Below are positions 26,186 through 35,320 of a DNA stretch of 64,000 nt, piece after piece. Both the position numbers and the translations under genes were made by a program. Every line of letters begins with the position of its first letter. Position 1 is the stretch's first letter. Below the pieces are notes generated by a model that did not search any database, was not told where the DNA came from, and was given only the letters and a program-made list of their open reading frames with translations. Source of the DNA: Parabacteroides hominis (lineage in GTDB: Bacteria; Bacteroidota; Bacteroidia; Bacteroidales; Tannerellaceae); NCBI RefSeq assembly GCF_014287585.1, contig NZ_JACOOJ010000007.1:116938-180937 (forward strand). The letters run 5' to 3'.

Positions 26186-28558
26186 ATGTCTATAACTCTG
26201 AAAAAACAGGAAGAGGAATTGTACAACATTCTTCAGGAAAATGCGTTGAAGATTGTTCAGCAACTGTCTGGTCAAATTTGGACAGACTATAATGAGCACG
26301 ATCCGGGTGTGACAATTCTGGATTTGTTGAATTATGTTCTTTGGGAGTTGGATTATCAACTATCTTTTAATCTGGAAGATTATCTGACAACTATAACCGG
26401 ACGCTTTAATCCGGACGCACATGGACTTTTCAGGTCGTCACAGGTATTTTCCGTATCTCCCGTCACTATAGACGATTATCGCAGGCTTATTTTTGAAGAG
26501 TTTGATGATATAGAAGATGTACAAATAGATAGACATAAAGCGGATTTGACTGATCCGTATTCCTGTAACGGATTATATGACATCAGAATACAATTAAATC
26601 TGTGGAGTAATAACAGTATCCGGCAGAGATATGTGCGGAATAGAGTGAAAGCACTGTTTCATGCTAACCGGAATTTATGCGAATCGTTGAACCGGATCGA
26701 CTTTGTAGATTGGCAGCAACTGGATATTGAAGCCGAACTGGAAATTGATATACAGGCGGATGCTTCTGCTTTGCTCGCTTCTATTTATATAGAAGGGAAC
26801 AAATTGTTCTCCAGTGAAAAGAGTCTGCAACAAATGTCCAATTCGGCTTACTTTACATCCAGGTTGTATGAACGGGTAATGAATTTGCCGGAAGTTAAAT
26901 GTATTTATTCTTTGAAGTTAGTAGCGGAACCTGAAATTTGTAACCGGCATGCAACCGTCCGTTTTCCTAAAAAGATGAAAGAGGTAAAGATCGCTTTGAT
27001 AAAAGGAGGAATACGGGTTCAGGCGGACATGGAGGTCGTATCACGGCTGTTTTATCAATACCGGATTAGTTTAAATAGAAAACATCACCCCCTTGTAGTT
27101 GCTGATGACGATAATCTGTTGCCAACAGGAAAAAATCGTGATATTTATACTTATTATAGTGTACAGAACGACTTTCCGAATTGTTACGGCATTAATAAAT
27201 GGGGCGTTGCTCCCCATGAACCGGTTCTCAGAAAAGCGCAGGCAAACCAGTTGAAAGCTTATCTGCTGGTGTTCGATTTGCTTTTTGCCAAAGGATTAAA
27301 GGAATTGGAGGAACTTCCGGATTGGATGACGTTGAATAGGTCCTTGCCGGCAGATGAAAATCCCGATCTGTCGAATGATCCTTTATTAAAATGGAACGTA
27401 TTGGTAGATAAAGAAATTAGAGCGGCACATAACGCAGTTCGAAAACGTACGCTTGAAGGAGAAAAAAATAAATGGCTGGATGTCTTGGACAAGTTGTACG
27501 GAGAGGATAGTAACCCGGCTTTCCTGGCTGGTTTTAATTATTATGATGAGACTCCCGAACAGATGATCGGCCGGCGAACCGATTTCCTGAGAAATATTCC
27601 GGAATGGGGGCGTGATCGCTTTAAAGGTATTAACTTATATGATATTTCAGCAAAGGGACGGAGTGGAATCGAAAAATATATCTATTCATTGCTGGGCTTT
27701 GCCGGAGTTCCGGGGCATCCGACTGCCAATTTGTATGCAAGCTATAATGTAAGCGTATTGAATGATACGACTTTTTTAAGTAAGTTGGGATGGCTGATAG
27801 ATTATCATCTGATAATGCCGGAGAGACGCGGGTTTGCAAGAGATGAACTTCAGGATATCCAAGTCCGTACACAACCTTGGTCGGATCAGGATTATTCGGA
27901 ATTAAGAGAAGAAATTCCTTTTTTAAGGCATGGATTCCTTTTTGAAAGCTTTTTGCAAGGTGCGTGTAAAAAAGATAATTTCAAACGTTTTTATATACCG
28001 GGTGCAGGTTCCCATTTGCTTCTTTTCTTTCATGAAGAAAAGCGGGACTGGATATGTTTGGGCCGTTTTAATACGGAAGAGAAGCTGACTCGGATTACAA
28101 ACAGCCTGATTAGTTTCTTGTTTATGCTGAACCGGAAAAGCGAAACGTTTTATGTTGTCGAACATTTGTTATTGCGCCCGATCCGACCTGATTCAGCCGT
28201 GCAGGAAGAAGAGGATGATTTCGACGCAGAGGAAGTGTCGGAGGAGGATGATTTCCTGAGCCGGTCGGATGAGCTTCCTTTGGATTTTGCCCTTAGTGTA
28301 GTTTTTGCCGGCGGCTCGTTGCGTATGGCAGATCCGTTGTTCCGTAAACAAATGGAGTCGTTGGTGCTTGATCGGCTTCCGATCCATTTGGAGATCCGTT
28401 TTTTATGGCTTCGACCTGAACAGACGGCTTTGTTTGAACGAATTTATTTCGCTTGGCGTGAAGCCTTATCTGCTTCATCCGATCAGGTGGCAAATCGGCT
28501 ATCGGCCCGGTTGGTGGCTCTTTTAATAAAGTTAAGGAATCAGGATGATAACGATTAA
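26186..28558 (+). CDS. Second large baseplate wedge protein (gp7/Afp12-like)
   Basis: A 790-residue protein with the conserved N-terminal motif IWTDYNEHDPGVTILDLLNY (residues 31-50), found in large baseplate assembly proteins of eCIS loci. A long middle region of alternating helices and strands follows, with an acidic loop at about 673-695 (EEEDDFDAEEVSEEDD). With the 1108-residue protein it should build the heterodimeric or heterotrimeric wedges of the baseplate. Its stop overlaps the tape-measure start by 14 bases. Confidence 0.87.
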   Translation: MSITLKKQEEELYNILQENALKIVQQLSGQIWTDYNEHDPGVTILDLLNYVLWELDYQLSFNLEDYLTTITGRFNPDAHGLFRSSQVFSVSPVTIDDYRRLIFEEFDDIEDVQIDRHKADLTDPYSCNGLYDIRIQLNLWSNNSIRQRYVRNRVKALFHANRNLCESLNRIDFVDWQQLDIEAELEIDIQADASALLASIYIEGNKLFSSEKSLQQMSNSAYFTSRLYERVMNLPEVKCIYSLKLVAEPEICNRHATVRFPKKMKEVKIALIKGGIRVQADMEVVSRLFYQYRISLNRKHHPLVVADDDNLLPTGKNRDIYTYYSVQNDFPNCYGINKWGVAPHEPVLRKAQANQLKAYLLVFDLLFAKGLKELEELPDWMTLNRSLPADENPDLSNDPLLKWNVLVDKEIRAAHNAVRKRTLEGEKNKWLDVLDKLYGEDSNPAFLAGFNYYDETPEQMIGRRTDFLRNIPEWGRDRFKGINLYDISAKGRSGIEKYIYSLLGFAGVPGHPTANLYASYNVSVLNDTTFLSKLGWLIDYHLIMPERRGFARDELQDIQVRTQPWSDQDYSELREEIPFLRHGFLFESFLQGACKKDNFKRFYIPGAGSHLLLFFHEEKRDWICLGRFNTEEKLTRITNSLISFLFMLNRKSETFYVVEHLLLRPIRPDSAVQEEEDDFDAEEVSEEDDFLSRSDELPLDFALSVVFAGGSLRMADPLFRKQMESLVLDRLPIHLEIRFLWLRPEQTALFERIYFAWREALSASSDQVANRLSARLVALLIKLRNQDDND

Positions 28559-30059
28559 TAAAGTATCATTTGAGTTTTATATGGAGGGTGAACCTTTCGC
28601 CCGTGCCTTATATGGGAATTGGGATTCTTTTTGCCGGGTTGCTTTTGAGACTACGACTGACCGTGTGCTGTCACGTTTTGATACTTCCGGCGAGATTATC
28701 CGGTTAGAATCGTTGATCATTGATTTAGGGAAGATGGAAGAGGCAGAATTTTATGACCTTTTTCCTAAACGTCTGACCGAACAACTTCAGAGCCTCTTTT
28801 CTGCATTTATATCGGACCCGAAAGCTTATTCCCGGCAATTGCAGATTATTCCGGCCAGTAAAAGCAAATTGGAGACATTGGCTTTTTATTTGCAACATGG
28901 TTATTTTCATTGGGAAACGGAAAGCGGACTGAGTGATTTTCAATGCTTGGTAGAGCTATTGTTACAGACTGATGCCGATCCTTTATGTGATTTGATTCGT
29001 TCGTTCGGAGTGAATGAGATGATCCGGCAAAGATTGGTCACGCAGCTATCCGATAAGATGCTGGAATCGGTCATTCTTTTGCTTGAACCGATAGAAGGCA
29101 ATTTTATTAATAATTATTCGCGTGTGCTCACATCTTTATATTCGCGCACCGGCCATTCGGAAATAGGGCAACAGGATTTTCGAGATGTGGTCCGGAATCT
29201 TGTTTTTGCCTATTTGCTCTATCCGAACAGAGGCTATTTTAATCGGAAGCAATTTGTATGGCAAACAATATCAGGTTTGTCCAGAAAATATAATATTCAT
29301 TTGCTATCTTTGATAGATCTTTTATCGAGTCAAGTGAAAGTATTGTCGGAAGGACAAAGCCTCCTACCGGAACTTTTTCTGATTTTGACGGATATCAGGA
29401 AAGAGGTAAAGTTGGACGAACCGGTAGTCGATGCAGTTAGTGATTTACCTTGTATCGAAATATCGGAATACTTAAAAGAAAAACAAATTCCAGAGAAGGA
29501 AAATAGTTTATTAACAATCAAAATAAATGAAATTATGGAACTGGGTAACAGTGTGAGTTTGGAGGTGGCGAATGCCGGCTTGGTGTTGTTCAATCCGTTT
29601 CTGCCCCGGCTTTTTAGTGTGTTGGGGTATTTAACAGATGATAGATCTTCATTTAGAAACGAAGAATTTCAGCGACGTGCCATATTTGTCTTGCAGTATA
29701 TCGTATCGGAAGGCAAGGAATTTTCAGAAATTGATTTATCCTTGAATAAACTGCTGACCGGATATCCGCTTTCCTCTCCGTTGCCTCGAAGTCTTGAGCT
29801 GAGTGAGGAAGAAAAAGATACAGTGCTTTCATTACAACAGGCAATTTTGCAAAATTGGAGTAAAATGAAAAATACATCTTACAGGGGATTTTGTGAAACA
29901 TTTGTACGTCGGCGTGGAAAGTTAGTGGAAGAAGATCAATATTGGACATTAACAGTGGAAGAAAGGGCTGTGGATGTGTTAATGCCTTCGATTCCCTGGA
30001 GCTACTCGATGGTGAAATATCCTTTTATGCCTAAAGCTATACAAGTCAAATGGAGATGA
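28545..30059 (+). CDS. eCIS tape-measure protein (CIS_TMP, Afp14-like)
   Basis: A 504-residue protein of the contractile injection system tape-measure family. The N-terminal signature is ITINKVSFEFYMEGEPFARA with RLESLIIDLGK, and the highly conserved NAGLVLFNPFLPRLFSVLG stretch lies at about 343-362. The protein is largely helical and is thought to run inside the tube, where its length sets the particle length. At about 500 residues it is towards the short side for the family as I recall it. The ATG lies within the last codons of the wedge gene, a sign of translational coupling. Confidence 0.9.
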   Translation: MITINKVSFEFYMEGEPFARALYGNWDSFCRVAFETTTDRVLSRFDTSGEIIRLESLIIDLGKMEEAEFYDLFPKRLTEQLQSLFSAFISDPKAYSRQLQIIPASKSKLETLAFYLQHGYFHWETESGLSDFQCLVELLLQTDADPLCDLIRSFGVNEMIRQRLVTQLSDKMLESVILLLEPIEGNFINNYSRVLTSLYSRTGHSEIGQQDFRDVVRNLVFAYLLYPNRGYFNRKQFVWQTISGLSRKYNIHLLSLIDLLSSQVKVLSEGQSLLPELFLILTDIRKEVKLDEPVVDAVSDLPCIEISEYLKEKQIPEKENSLLTIKINEIMELGNSVSLEVANAGLVLFNPFLPRLFSVLGYLTDDRSSFRNEEFQRRAIFVLQYIVSEGKEFSEIDLSLNKLLTGYPLSSPLPRSLELSEEEKDTVLSLQQAILQNWSKMKNTSYRGFCETFVRRRGKLVEEDQYWTLTVEERAVDVLMPSIPWSYSMVKYPFMPKAIQVKWR

Positions 30060-30068
30060 AATTAAAAT

Positions 30069-30590
30069 ATGAGAACGGAAAGAATTAGACAAACAGAGCC
30101 GGTTTCCCATGTACGGCAATCAACGGCAGTGTCAAATGCCATGCAAATGGAAGATAACCGGGACGCAGCCTTGTTGCAGGCAAAGGTGAAAGACACGATT
30201 CAGTGTCAGTCCTTGGATGATGAGGAAGAAGACGATTTGATCCAGGGAAAGTTCGAGAATAAAACAGGAATGCCGGATGCCGTTAAACAGCGGATGGAAG
30301 AATCGTTTGAAACGGACTTTTCTTCTGTACGGATTCATCCGGATTCATCGAAAGCTCCGGAAGTCGGCGCTTTGGCCTATACGCAAGGATCGGATATCCA
30401 TTTTGCTCCGGGGCAGTTTAAGCCCGATACTTCAGCCGGCCAGCAACTGTTGGGCCATGAATTGACCCATGTGATTCAGCAATCCGAAGGACGTGTTCAA
30501 CCGACTACCGAAATAGCAGGAATGCCTGTCAATAATAATGAAAATTTGGAACATGAAGCAGATGTTTTAGGCAGTCGGGCTGTCAGATAA
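30069..30590 (+). CDS. Stand-alone eCIS-core (DUF4157) protein with HExxH motif
   Basis: A 173-residue protein. Residues 1-60 are polar and acidic (DDEEEDDLIQG), then the DUF4157/eCIS-core domain spans about 62-140: FENKTGMPDAVKQRMEESF, DFSSVRIH, ALAYTQGSDIHFAPGQF and HELTHVIQQ with the zinc-metalloprotease motif HELTH at 130-134. The typical trailing element LEHEADVLGSRAV follows and the protein then ends. In many eCIS effectors this domain is the N-terminal leader of a larger toxin; here nothing follows it. It may be a cargo adaptor, processing protease or truncated effector. It lies between tape measure and ATPase. Confidence 0.9.
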   Translation: MRTERIRQTEPVSHVRQSTAVSNAMQMEDNRDAALLQAKVKDTIQCQSLDDEEEDDLIQGKFENKTGMPDAVKQRMEESFETDFSSVRIHPDSSKAPEVGALAYTQGSDIHFAPGQFKPDTSAGQQLLGHELTHVIQQSEGRVQPTTEIAGMPVNNNENLEHEADVLGSRAVR

Positions 30591-30595
30591 GCGAT

Positions 30596-31906
30596 ATGGA
30601 GCAACTGTTAACCTGGTTTCAGCAAATTCTGGATGCAGCGATCCGAATCTATTTTCAGCAAGGAGGTGATTTTGCCTCTTTGCAGGAAATCGGTGAGCCG
30701 TCCGGAAAAATACTGGAGGAAATTACCGGTGTGCCGGAACAGCAAATATCTTTTGAAGAAAAGGTGGTGCTGATGCTGGCGCTCATGCCTCATCTTTGTC
30801 CCCAGGCGTTGGATATTTTTTTTGTCAATAATAAGAATTTCGACCGTCCTTATACTGAATTCGGCGGTTGGAAAGGGCTTTCCCACGGTGGATTTCTGCC
30901 TACCGGTGAAACGGCCTCTTTTATTCTGGCCGGTGATAATCTGGGAAAAAGAAAGCATATTATCTCTTTATTCGGGCGTGAACATTGGTTTTGTAGCCGT
31001 AATATACTTTTTCTGGAAGGAAAAGGAGAAGGAGAGCCTTTTTTGAGTGGACAGTTACGGGTATCCGATGAGGTACTCAGTAAGGTTCTATGGAATAAAG
31101 AGTATAAGCCGGATTATAATGTGAACTTTCCGGCAAAACGGATCACGACCTCTTTGGATTGGGAAGATCTGGTTCTCGACTATCGGGTATTGATGGAAAT
31201 AGAAGAAATCAATACCTGGATTACAGGACATGAGACCATTATGGAGTCCTGGAATTTAAAACGTTTCCTGAAAGCCGGATACAGAAGTCTTTTTTACGGT
31301 CCTCCGGGGACGGGCAAAACACTGGCTGCTACTCTGATCGGAAAACGGAACCATATGGATGTTTACCGTGTGGATCTTTCCATGCTTGTGTCGAAATATA
31401 TCGGGGAAACCGAGAAAAACCTGGCACGTGTGTTCGATTTGGCAGAGAACCGTAACTGGATCCTGTTTTTTGATGAGGCAGACGCATTGTTCGGTAAACG
31501 TACTTCAACCGATTCTTCCAATGATCGCCATGCCAATCAGGAAATCGCCTATCTGCTGCAACGGATTGAGGACTTTCCCGGAACAGTTCTGTTGGCAACG
31601 AACCTGATTTCCAATATAGACGAAGCCTTTTCACGCCGTTTCCAGTCTGAAATTTATTTCCCGATGCCCGATCAGGAAAAGAGAAATGTCTTGTGGGAGA
31701 ATATGCTTCCGCCAAGCTGGTTGCCGCCTGAAAGAAGGGGTGATCTGATCAGGGAAATTTCCCGGCATGAACTTTCCGGAGGATCCATTTCCAATGTCAT
31801 ACGAAGTTGCGCTCTGCGCATGCTTGCCATAGGGAAACATCAGCTTGACGGAGATTTGCTGAAGCAATCCGTCCAGCGGGAATTATATAAAGAAGGGAGA
31901 CATTGA
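30596..31906 (+). CDS. eCIS AAA+ ATPase (Afp15-like)
   Basis: A 436-residue protein with an N-terminal domain (about 1-200) of its own and a C-terminal AAA+ module. Walker A is GPPGTGKT at 235-242, Walker B is ILFFDEAD at 289-296, and a sensor/arginine region reads DEAFSRRFQ. The equivalent Afp15/Pvc15 ATPase is required for assembly or cargo loading rather than being part of the finished particle. It is the last gene of the operon, 5 bases after the DUF4157 gene, and its stop is inside a weak hairpin. Confidence 0.92.
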   Translation: MEQLLTWFQQILDAAIRIYFQQGGDFASLQEIGEPSGKILEEITGVPEQQISFEEKVVLMLALMPHLCPQALDIFFVNNKNFDRPYTEFGGWKGLSHGGFLPTGETASFILAGDNLGKRKHIISLFGREHWFCSRNILFLEGKGEGEPFLSGQLRVSDEVLSKVLWNKEYKPDYNVNFPAKRITTSLDWEDLVLDYRVLMEIEEINTWITGHETIMESWNLKRFLKAGYRSLFYGPPGTGKTLAATLIGKRNHMDVYRVDLSMLVSKYIGETEKNLARVFDLAENRNWILFFDEADALFGKRTSTDSSNDRHANQEIAYLLQRIEDFPGTVLLATNLISNIDEAFSRRFQSEIYFPMPDQEKRNVLWENMLPPSWLPPERRGDLIREISRHELSGGSISNVIRSCALRMLAIGKHQLDGDLLKQSVQRELYKEGRH

Positions 31907-31915
31907 AATCTCCCT
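31894..31915. terminator. Weak hairpin at the end of the eCIS operon
   Basis: AGGGAGA (31894-31900) pairs with TCTCCCT (31909-31915) across the ATPase stop codon. The following bases are only moderately T-rich, so termination here is uncertain. It could also serve the converging ferredoxin gene. Confidence 0.45.
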
Positions 31916-31922
31916 CTGTTTG

Positions 31923-32111
31923 TTAATCGTATTTGATAACGCTGACCGGGCAACTTTCGGCAGCCTCCTTTATTCCTTCTTCATAATCGTTGAAGTTTAC
32001 ACCTTCATTTACACGTGAGCGGTCTGTAACCTGAAATACTTCCGGACAAATACCTTCGCATGTACCGCAAGCGATACAATCTTCTTCTATCCAAACACTC
32101 TTTATTGCCAT
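31923..32111 (-). CDS. Small [4Fe-4S] ferredoxin
   Basis: A 62-residue electron carrier. Cysteines C12, C15 and C18 (CIACGTCEGIC) plus the Cys in the C-terminal ESCPVSVI near 54 are the expected ligands for one [4Fe-4S] cluster; C22 before Pro is a further cysteine. The acidic surface (E/D-rich) is usual. Length and pattern fit single-cluster ferredoxins. It faces the eCIS operon tail to tail and is divergent from the P5C dehydrogenase gene. The 197-base gap to 32308 shows no clear promoter consensus. Confidence 0.92.
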   Translation of the reverse strand: MAIKSVWIEEDCIACGTCEGICPEVFQVTDRSRVNEGVNFNDYEEGIKEAAESCPVSVIKYD

Positions 32112-32308
32112 ATTCTTTACATTTAAGATGATTAATATGTTAAGATAACAGCTCTGCGGCTTGAATTGTTGATGCTGAACGAGAATATCCTGACATTTTG
32201 ATTTAAATTTAATTTAACGCTTCAGTCTCTTATTTTAAAAAATTATTGATTATGTTTACAGCGCTGAAATAATCAGTCATTGAACACTTAATAAATTTAA
32301 GAGATACT

Positions 32309-33940
32309 ATGGACAACGCAATTTTTAGTTTCCCCAAACCTATTAATGAGCCGGTAAAAGCATACGCTCCCGGTTCGAGTGAAAAATCATCCTTGAAAAA
32401 GGCTCTTGCACAGCTTTCTTCAGAAGAATGGGATATACCATTGGTTATCGGAGGTAAAGAAATCCGTACAGGCAATACCGGCAAAGTCGTGATGCCTCAT
32501 GACCACCATCATGTATTGGCAACTTATCATAAGGCCGGAGAGAAAGAAGTGCAGATGGCTATCGATGCTGCCATGAAGGCGCACAAGGAATGGTCCGAAC
32601 TTCCCTGGGTGGAACGTGCTTCCGTCATGTTACGTGTAGCTGAATTGCTTTCCACCAAATATCGTTATATATTGAATGCATCTGTCATGCTGGGACAAAG
32701 TAAGAATCCGTTCCAGGCAGAAATCGATGCTCCTTGCGAATTGATCGACTTCCTTCGTTTCAGTACTTTCTATGCCAGTCAGGTATATGCCGACCAGCCT
32801 TATTCGGAAACAGGCATCCTGAACCGGATGGAATACCGTGCTTTGGAAGGTTTCGTGTTTTCGCTCACGCCGTTCAACTTTACCTCTATTGCCTCTAATT
32901 TGAATATGGCGCCTGCTATGATGGGAAATGTGGCAGTCTGGAAACCGTCGACAACTGCTATCCACTCTAACTATTTCCTGATGAAGGTATTCCAGGAAGC
33001 CGGTTTGCCTGACGGAGTTGTCAACTTCATTCCGGGGCAGGGAAGCGTGATCGGCAAAGTCGTAACGGCCAGTCGTGATTTAGGTGGTTTCCATTTCACA
33101 GGTTCCACTTCCACATTTAATACTCTTTGGCGTCAGATCGGTGAGAACTTAGGACATTATAAATCTTATCCGAAGATTGTCGGTGAAACAGGCGGTAAGA
33201 ACTTTATCTTCGTTCATCCTTCTGCTCCGGCTTTGGATGTTGCAACAGCTATTGTACGTGGTGCGTTTGAATACCAGGGACAGAAATGTTCGGCAGGTTC
33301 ACGTGCTTATATCCCTGCTTCACTCTGGAAAGAAGTGAAGGATTATGTCGGCGATATGCTGAAAGAAATCAAAATGGGAGATGTTCAGGACTTCACGAAC
33401 TTTGTCAATGCGGTTATCGATGAAGCTTCGTTCGACAACATCATGAGTTATATCAATTATGCAAAACAGTCTCCTGATGCAGAAATCGTTTTCGGTGGAA
33501 ATGGTGATAAGTCCGTTGGTTATTTTGTTGAACCGACTGTTATACAGACTACGGATCCGATGTTCAAGAGTATGGTGGAAGAAATCTTCGGTCCGGTTAT
33601 CACGATTTATGTATATGATGATAATAAATATGAAGAAACACTCGAACTCTGCGACCGCACATCTCCGTACGGTTTGACCGGTTCTATTTTTGCACGCGAT
33701 CGTTATGCCATCGATATGGCATTTAATAAATTGCGTTATGCAGCGGGTAACTTCTATATTAACGACAAACCGACAGGAGCCGTTATTGCCCAGCAGCCGT
33801 TTGGCGGCTCGCGTGCTTCGGGTACGAACGATAAGGCAGGAGGACCGTTGAACTTGATTCGCTGGACAAATGCCCGTTGTATCAAAGAAACATTAGTTCC
33901 ACCGACAAGCTATGGTTATCCGTTTCTTGGAGAAAAGTAA
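32309..33940 (+). CDS. pruA: L-glutamate gamma-semialdehyde (1-pyrroline-5-carboxylate) dehydrogenase
   Basis: A 543-residue NAD-dependent aldehyde dehydrogenase that oxidises glutamate semialdehyde to glutamate, the second step of proline degradation. Signatures are FVFSLTPFNFTSIASNL (about 185), the nucleotide loop FTGSTSTF (about 265), VGETGGKNF with the catalytic Glu (about 290) and the catalytic Cys at 327 in GQKCSAGSRAYIP. The length fits the stand-alone P5CDH type rather than a PutA fusion. The proline dehydrogenase gene follows 144 bases downstream, after a hairpin-rich gap. Confidence 0.92.
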   Translation: MDNAIFSFPKPINEPVKAYAPGSSEKSSLKKALAQLSSEEWDIPLVIGGKEIRTGNTGKVVMPHDHHHVLATYHKAGEKEVQMAIDAAMKAHKEWSELPWVERASVMLRVAELLSTKYRYILNASVMLGQSKNPFQAEIDAPCELIDFLRFSTFYASQVYADQPYSETGILNRMEYRALEGFVFSLTPFNFTSIASNLNMAPAMMGNVAVWKPSTTAIHSNYFLMKVFQEAGLPDGVVNFIPGQGSVIGKVVTASRDLGGFHFTGSTSTFNTLWRQIGENLGHYKSYPKIVGETGGKNFIFVHPSAPALDVATAIVRGAFEYQGQKCSAGSRAYIPASLWKEVKDYVGDMLKEIKMGDVQDFTNFVNAVIDEASFDNIMSYINYAKQSPDAEIVFGGNGDKSVGYFVEPTVIQTTDPMFKSMVEEIFGPVITIYVYDDNKYEETLELCDRTSPYGLTGSIFARDRYAIDMAFNKLRYAAGNFYINDKPTGAVIAQQPFGGSRASGTNDKAGGPLNLIRWTNARCIKETLVPPTSYGYPFLGEK

Positions 33941-33949
33941 TTAATTTAA

Positions 33950-34049
33950 TAATGAGCCGATAATTAGAATGTGCCAATATGCCAATGAAAGAGTATTTCT
34001 TATGAATTGGTGATTGGCACATTTTGTAAAATGTCATGCCAGCTCATTA
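33950..34049. repeat. Nested inverted repeats between pruA and the proline dehydrogenase gene
   Basis: TAATGAGC (33950-33957) pairs with GCTCATTA (34042-34049), and inside it AATGTGCCAAT (33968-33978) pairs perfectly with ATTGGCACATT (34013-34023), followed by TTGT. The inner hairpin could act as a terminator or attenuator for pruA; the outer pairing suggests a larger folded element. Confidence 0.6.
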
Positions 34050-34084
34050 TTTATACGTTAACTGTCAACTAATAATCAAATACC

Positions 34085-35263
34085 ATGTTAGATTTTAATA
34101 ACACCGAAATTGCTTTCTCTGCCAAATCGCAGTCTGAGCTGAAAAATGCTTATTTGCTGTTCAACACAATCAAGTATCCGTGGCTGGTAAAATGTGCCAG
34201 TGTAGCAAGTAATATCGCTTTGAATATTCATTTCCCGTTGGGGTGGGCGGTCAAGCCGACCTTATACAAACAATTTGTCGGAGGTGAAACTTTGCAGGAC
34301 TGTTCAAAAGCGATCGACCATCTGAGGAAGTTTAATGTTCGTTCCACCCTGGACTTTTCTGCCGAAGGCGAGCAAACACCCGAAGGAATACAGGCTACTT
34401 TTGAGGAGACCATACGTTCGATCGATTTTGCAAAGGGAAATGATAATCTGGCTTATGCCGTATTCAAGCCTTCCACTATCATAACGGACGAACTTCTCGC
34501 TAAAGCTTCCGAAAAACATGAGGAACTGACCATCGAAGAAGTAAAAGCCTACCGCGAATTCAAGGAACGCTTTATGGCTTTTTGCCAGCGTGCCTACGAC
34601 AATGACGTGCGCCTGATTGTGGATGCTGAAGACTATTGTTTTCAGGATGCCCTCGACGCTTTGACCGATGAGGCGATGCGCAGATATAACAAAAAACGTG
34701 CGATTGTATTTGCTACCTTGCAAATGTACCGTCATGACCGTATGCCGTATTTACGCCGTATTTTGGATGATGCGAAAGAGAAAGGATATATTGCCGGTGT
34801 GAAATTCGTACGTGGTGCCTATATGGAAGCCGAGCGTGCCAGGGCAGCCGCTTTGGGATATCCCGATCCGATCTGTAAGGACAAACAGGCGACGGACGAG
34901 AACTTTGACGAAGCTGTCCGTTTCACAATGGATCATCTCGATCATTTCGAAATGTTTATGGGGACGCATAATGAAGAGAGCAACTATAAATTAGCCAAGC
35001 TGATAGATGAAAAAGGCTTGAAGCGCGATGATTCCCGTATCTTCTTCGCCCAGTTGTTGGGGATGAGCGACAATATCTCTTTCAACCTGGCCCATGAAGG
35101 GTATAACGTAACTAAATATGTGCCGTATGCAAAAGTGCGGGATGTATTGCCATATCTGATCCGCCGTGCCGAGGAAAACACTTCGGTTGCCGGACAAACC
35201 AGCCGTGAACTTCGTATGCTGAAAGCAGAATTGGATCGCCGGAAAGCGGCCCGTGCTTTCTGA
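34085..35263 (+). CDS. Proline dehydrogenase
   Basis: A 392-residue FAD enzyme that oxidises proline to 1-pyrroline-5-carboxylate and passes electrons to quinone. The TIM-barrel signatures are visible: RLIVDAEDYCFQD (about 177), FATLQMYRHDRMPYL (about 210), GVKFVRGAYMEAERARA (about 238), MGTHNEES (about 298), FAQLLGMSD (about 322) and the C-terminal YLIRRAEENTSVAGQ (about 358-372). It is a monofunctional enzyme, with pruA as its partner just upstream. Release of P5C to PruA makes glutamate. Confidence 0.92.
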   Translation: MLDFNNTEIAFSAKSQSELKNAYLLFNTIKYPWLVKCASVASNIALNIHFPLGWAVKPTLYKQFVGGETLQDCSKAIDHLRKFNVRSTLDFSAEGEQTPEGIQATFEETIRSIDFAKGNDNLAYAVFKPSTIITDELLAKASEKHEELTIEEVKAYREFKERFMAFCQRAYDNDVRLIVDAEDYCFQDALDALTDEAMRRYNKKRAIVFATLQMYRHDRMPYLRRILDDAKEKGYIAGVKFVRGAYMEAERARAAALGYPDPICKDKQATDENFDEAVRFTMDHLDHFEMFMGTHNEESNYKLAKLIDEKGLKRDDSRIFFAQLLGMSDNISFNLAHEGYNVTKYVPYAKVRDVLPYLIRRAEENTSVAGQTSRELRMLKAELDRRKAARAF

Positions 35264-35276
35264 TCGGATTTGAACT

Positions 35277-35316
35277 TTATCCGTTACTTTTGGATCAAGC
35301 CAAAAGTAACGGATAA
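35277..35316. terminator. Strong bidirectional hairpin between proline dehydrogenase and proC
   Basis: TTATCCGTTACTTTTGG (35277-35293) pairs perfectly over 17 bp with its complement at 35300-35316, with a six-base loop. It lies between two converging genes. The core 11-bp stem and loop occur again at 47629-47656. Confidence 0.8.
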
Positions 35317-35320
35317 ATCA

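Noticed and set aside
13446..31906. Type VI secretion system or prophage
   Set aside because: No TssJ, TssL, TssM or ClpV for T6SS; no terminase, portal, capsid, lysis or integrase genes for a phage. AAA+ ATPase of Afp15 type, DUF4255, DUF5908 and DUF4157 point to eCIS.
13108..32120. Attachment-site direct repeats bounding the eCIS operon
   Set aside because: I compared both flanks by eye and found no convincing direct repeat, tRNA or integrase, so an island boundary cannot be drawn.
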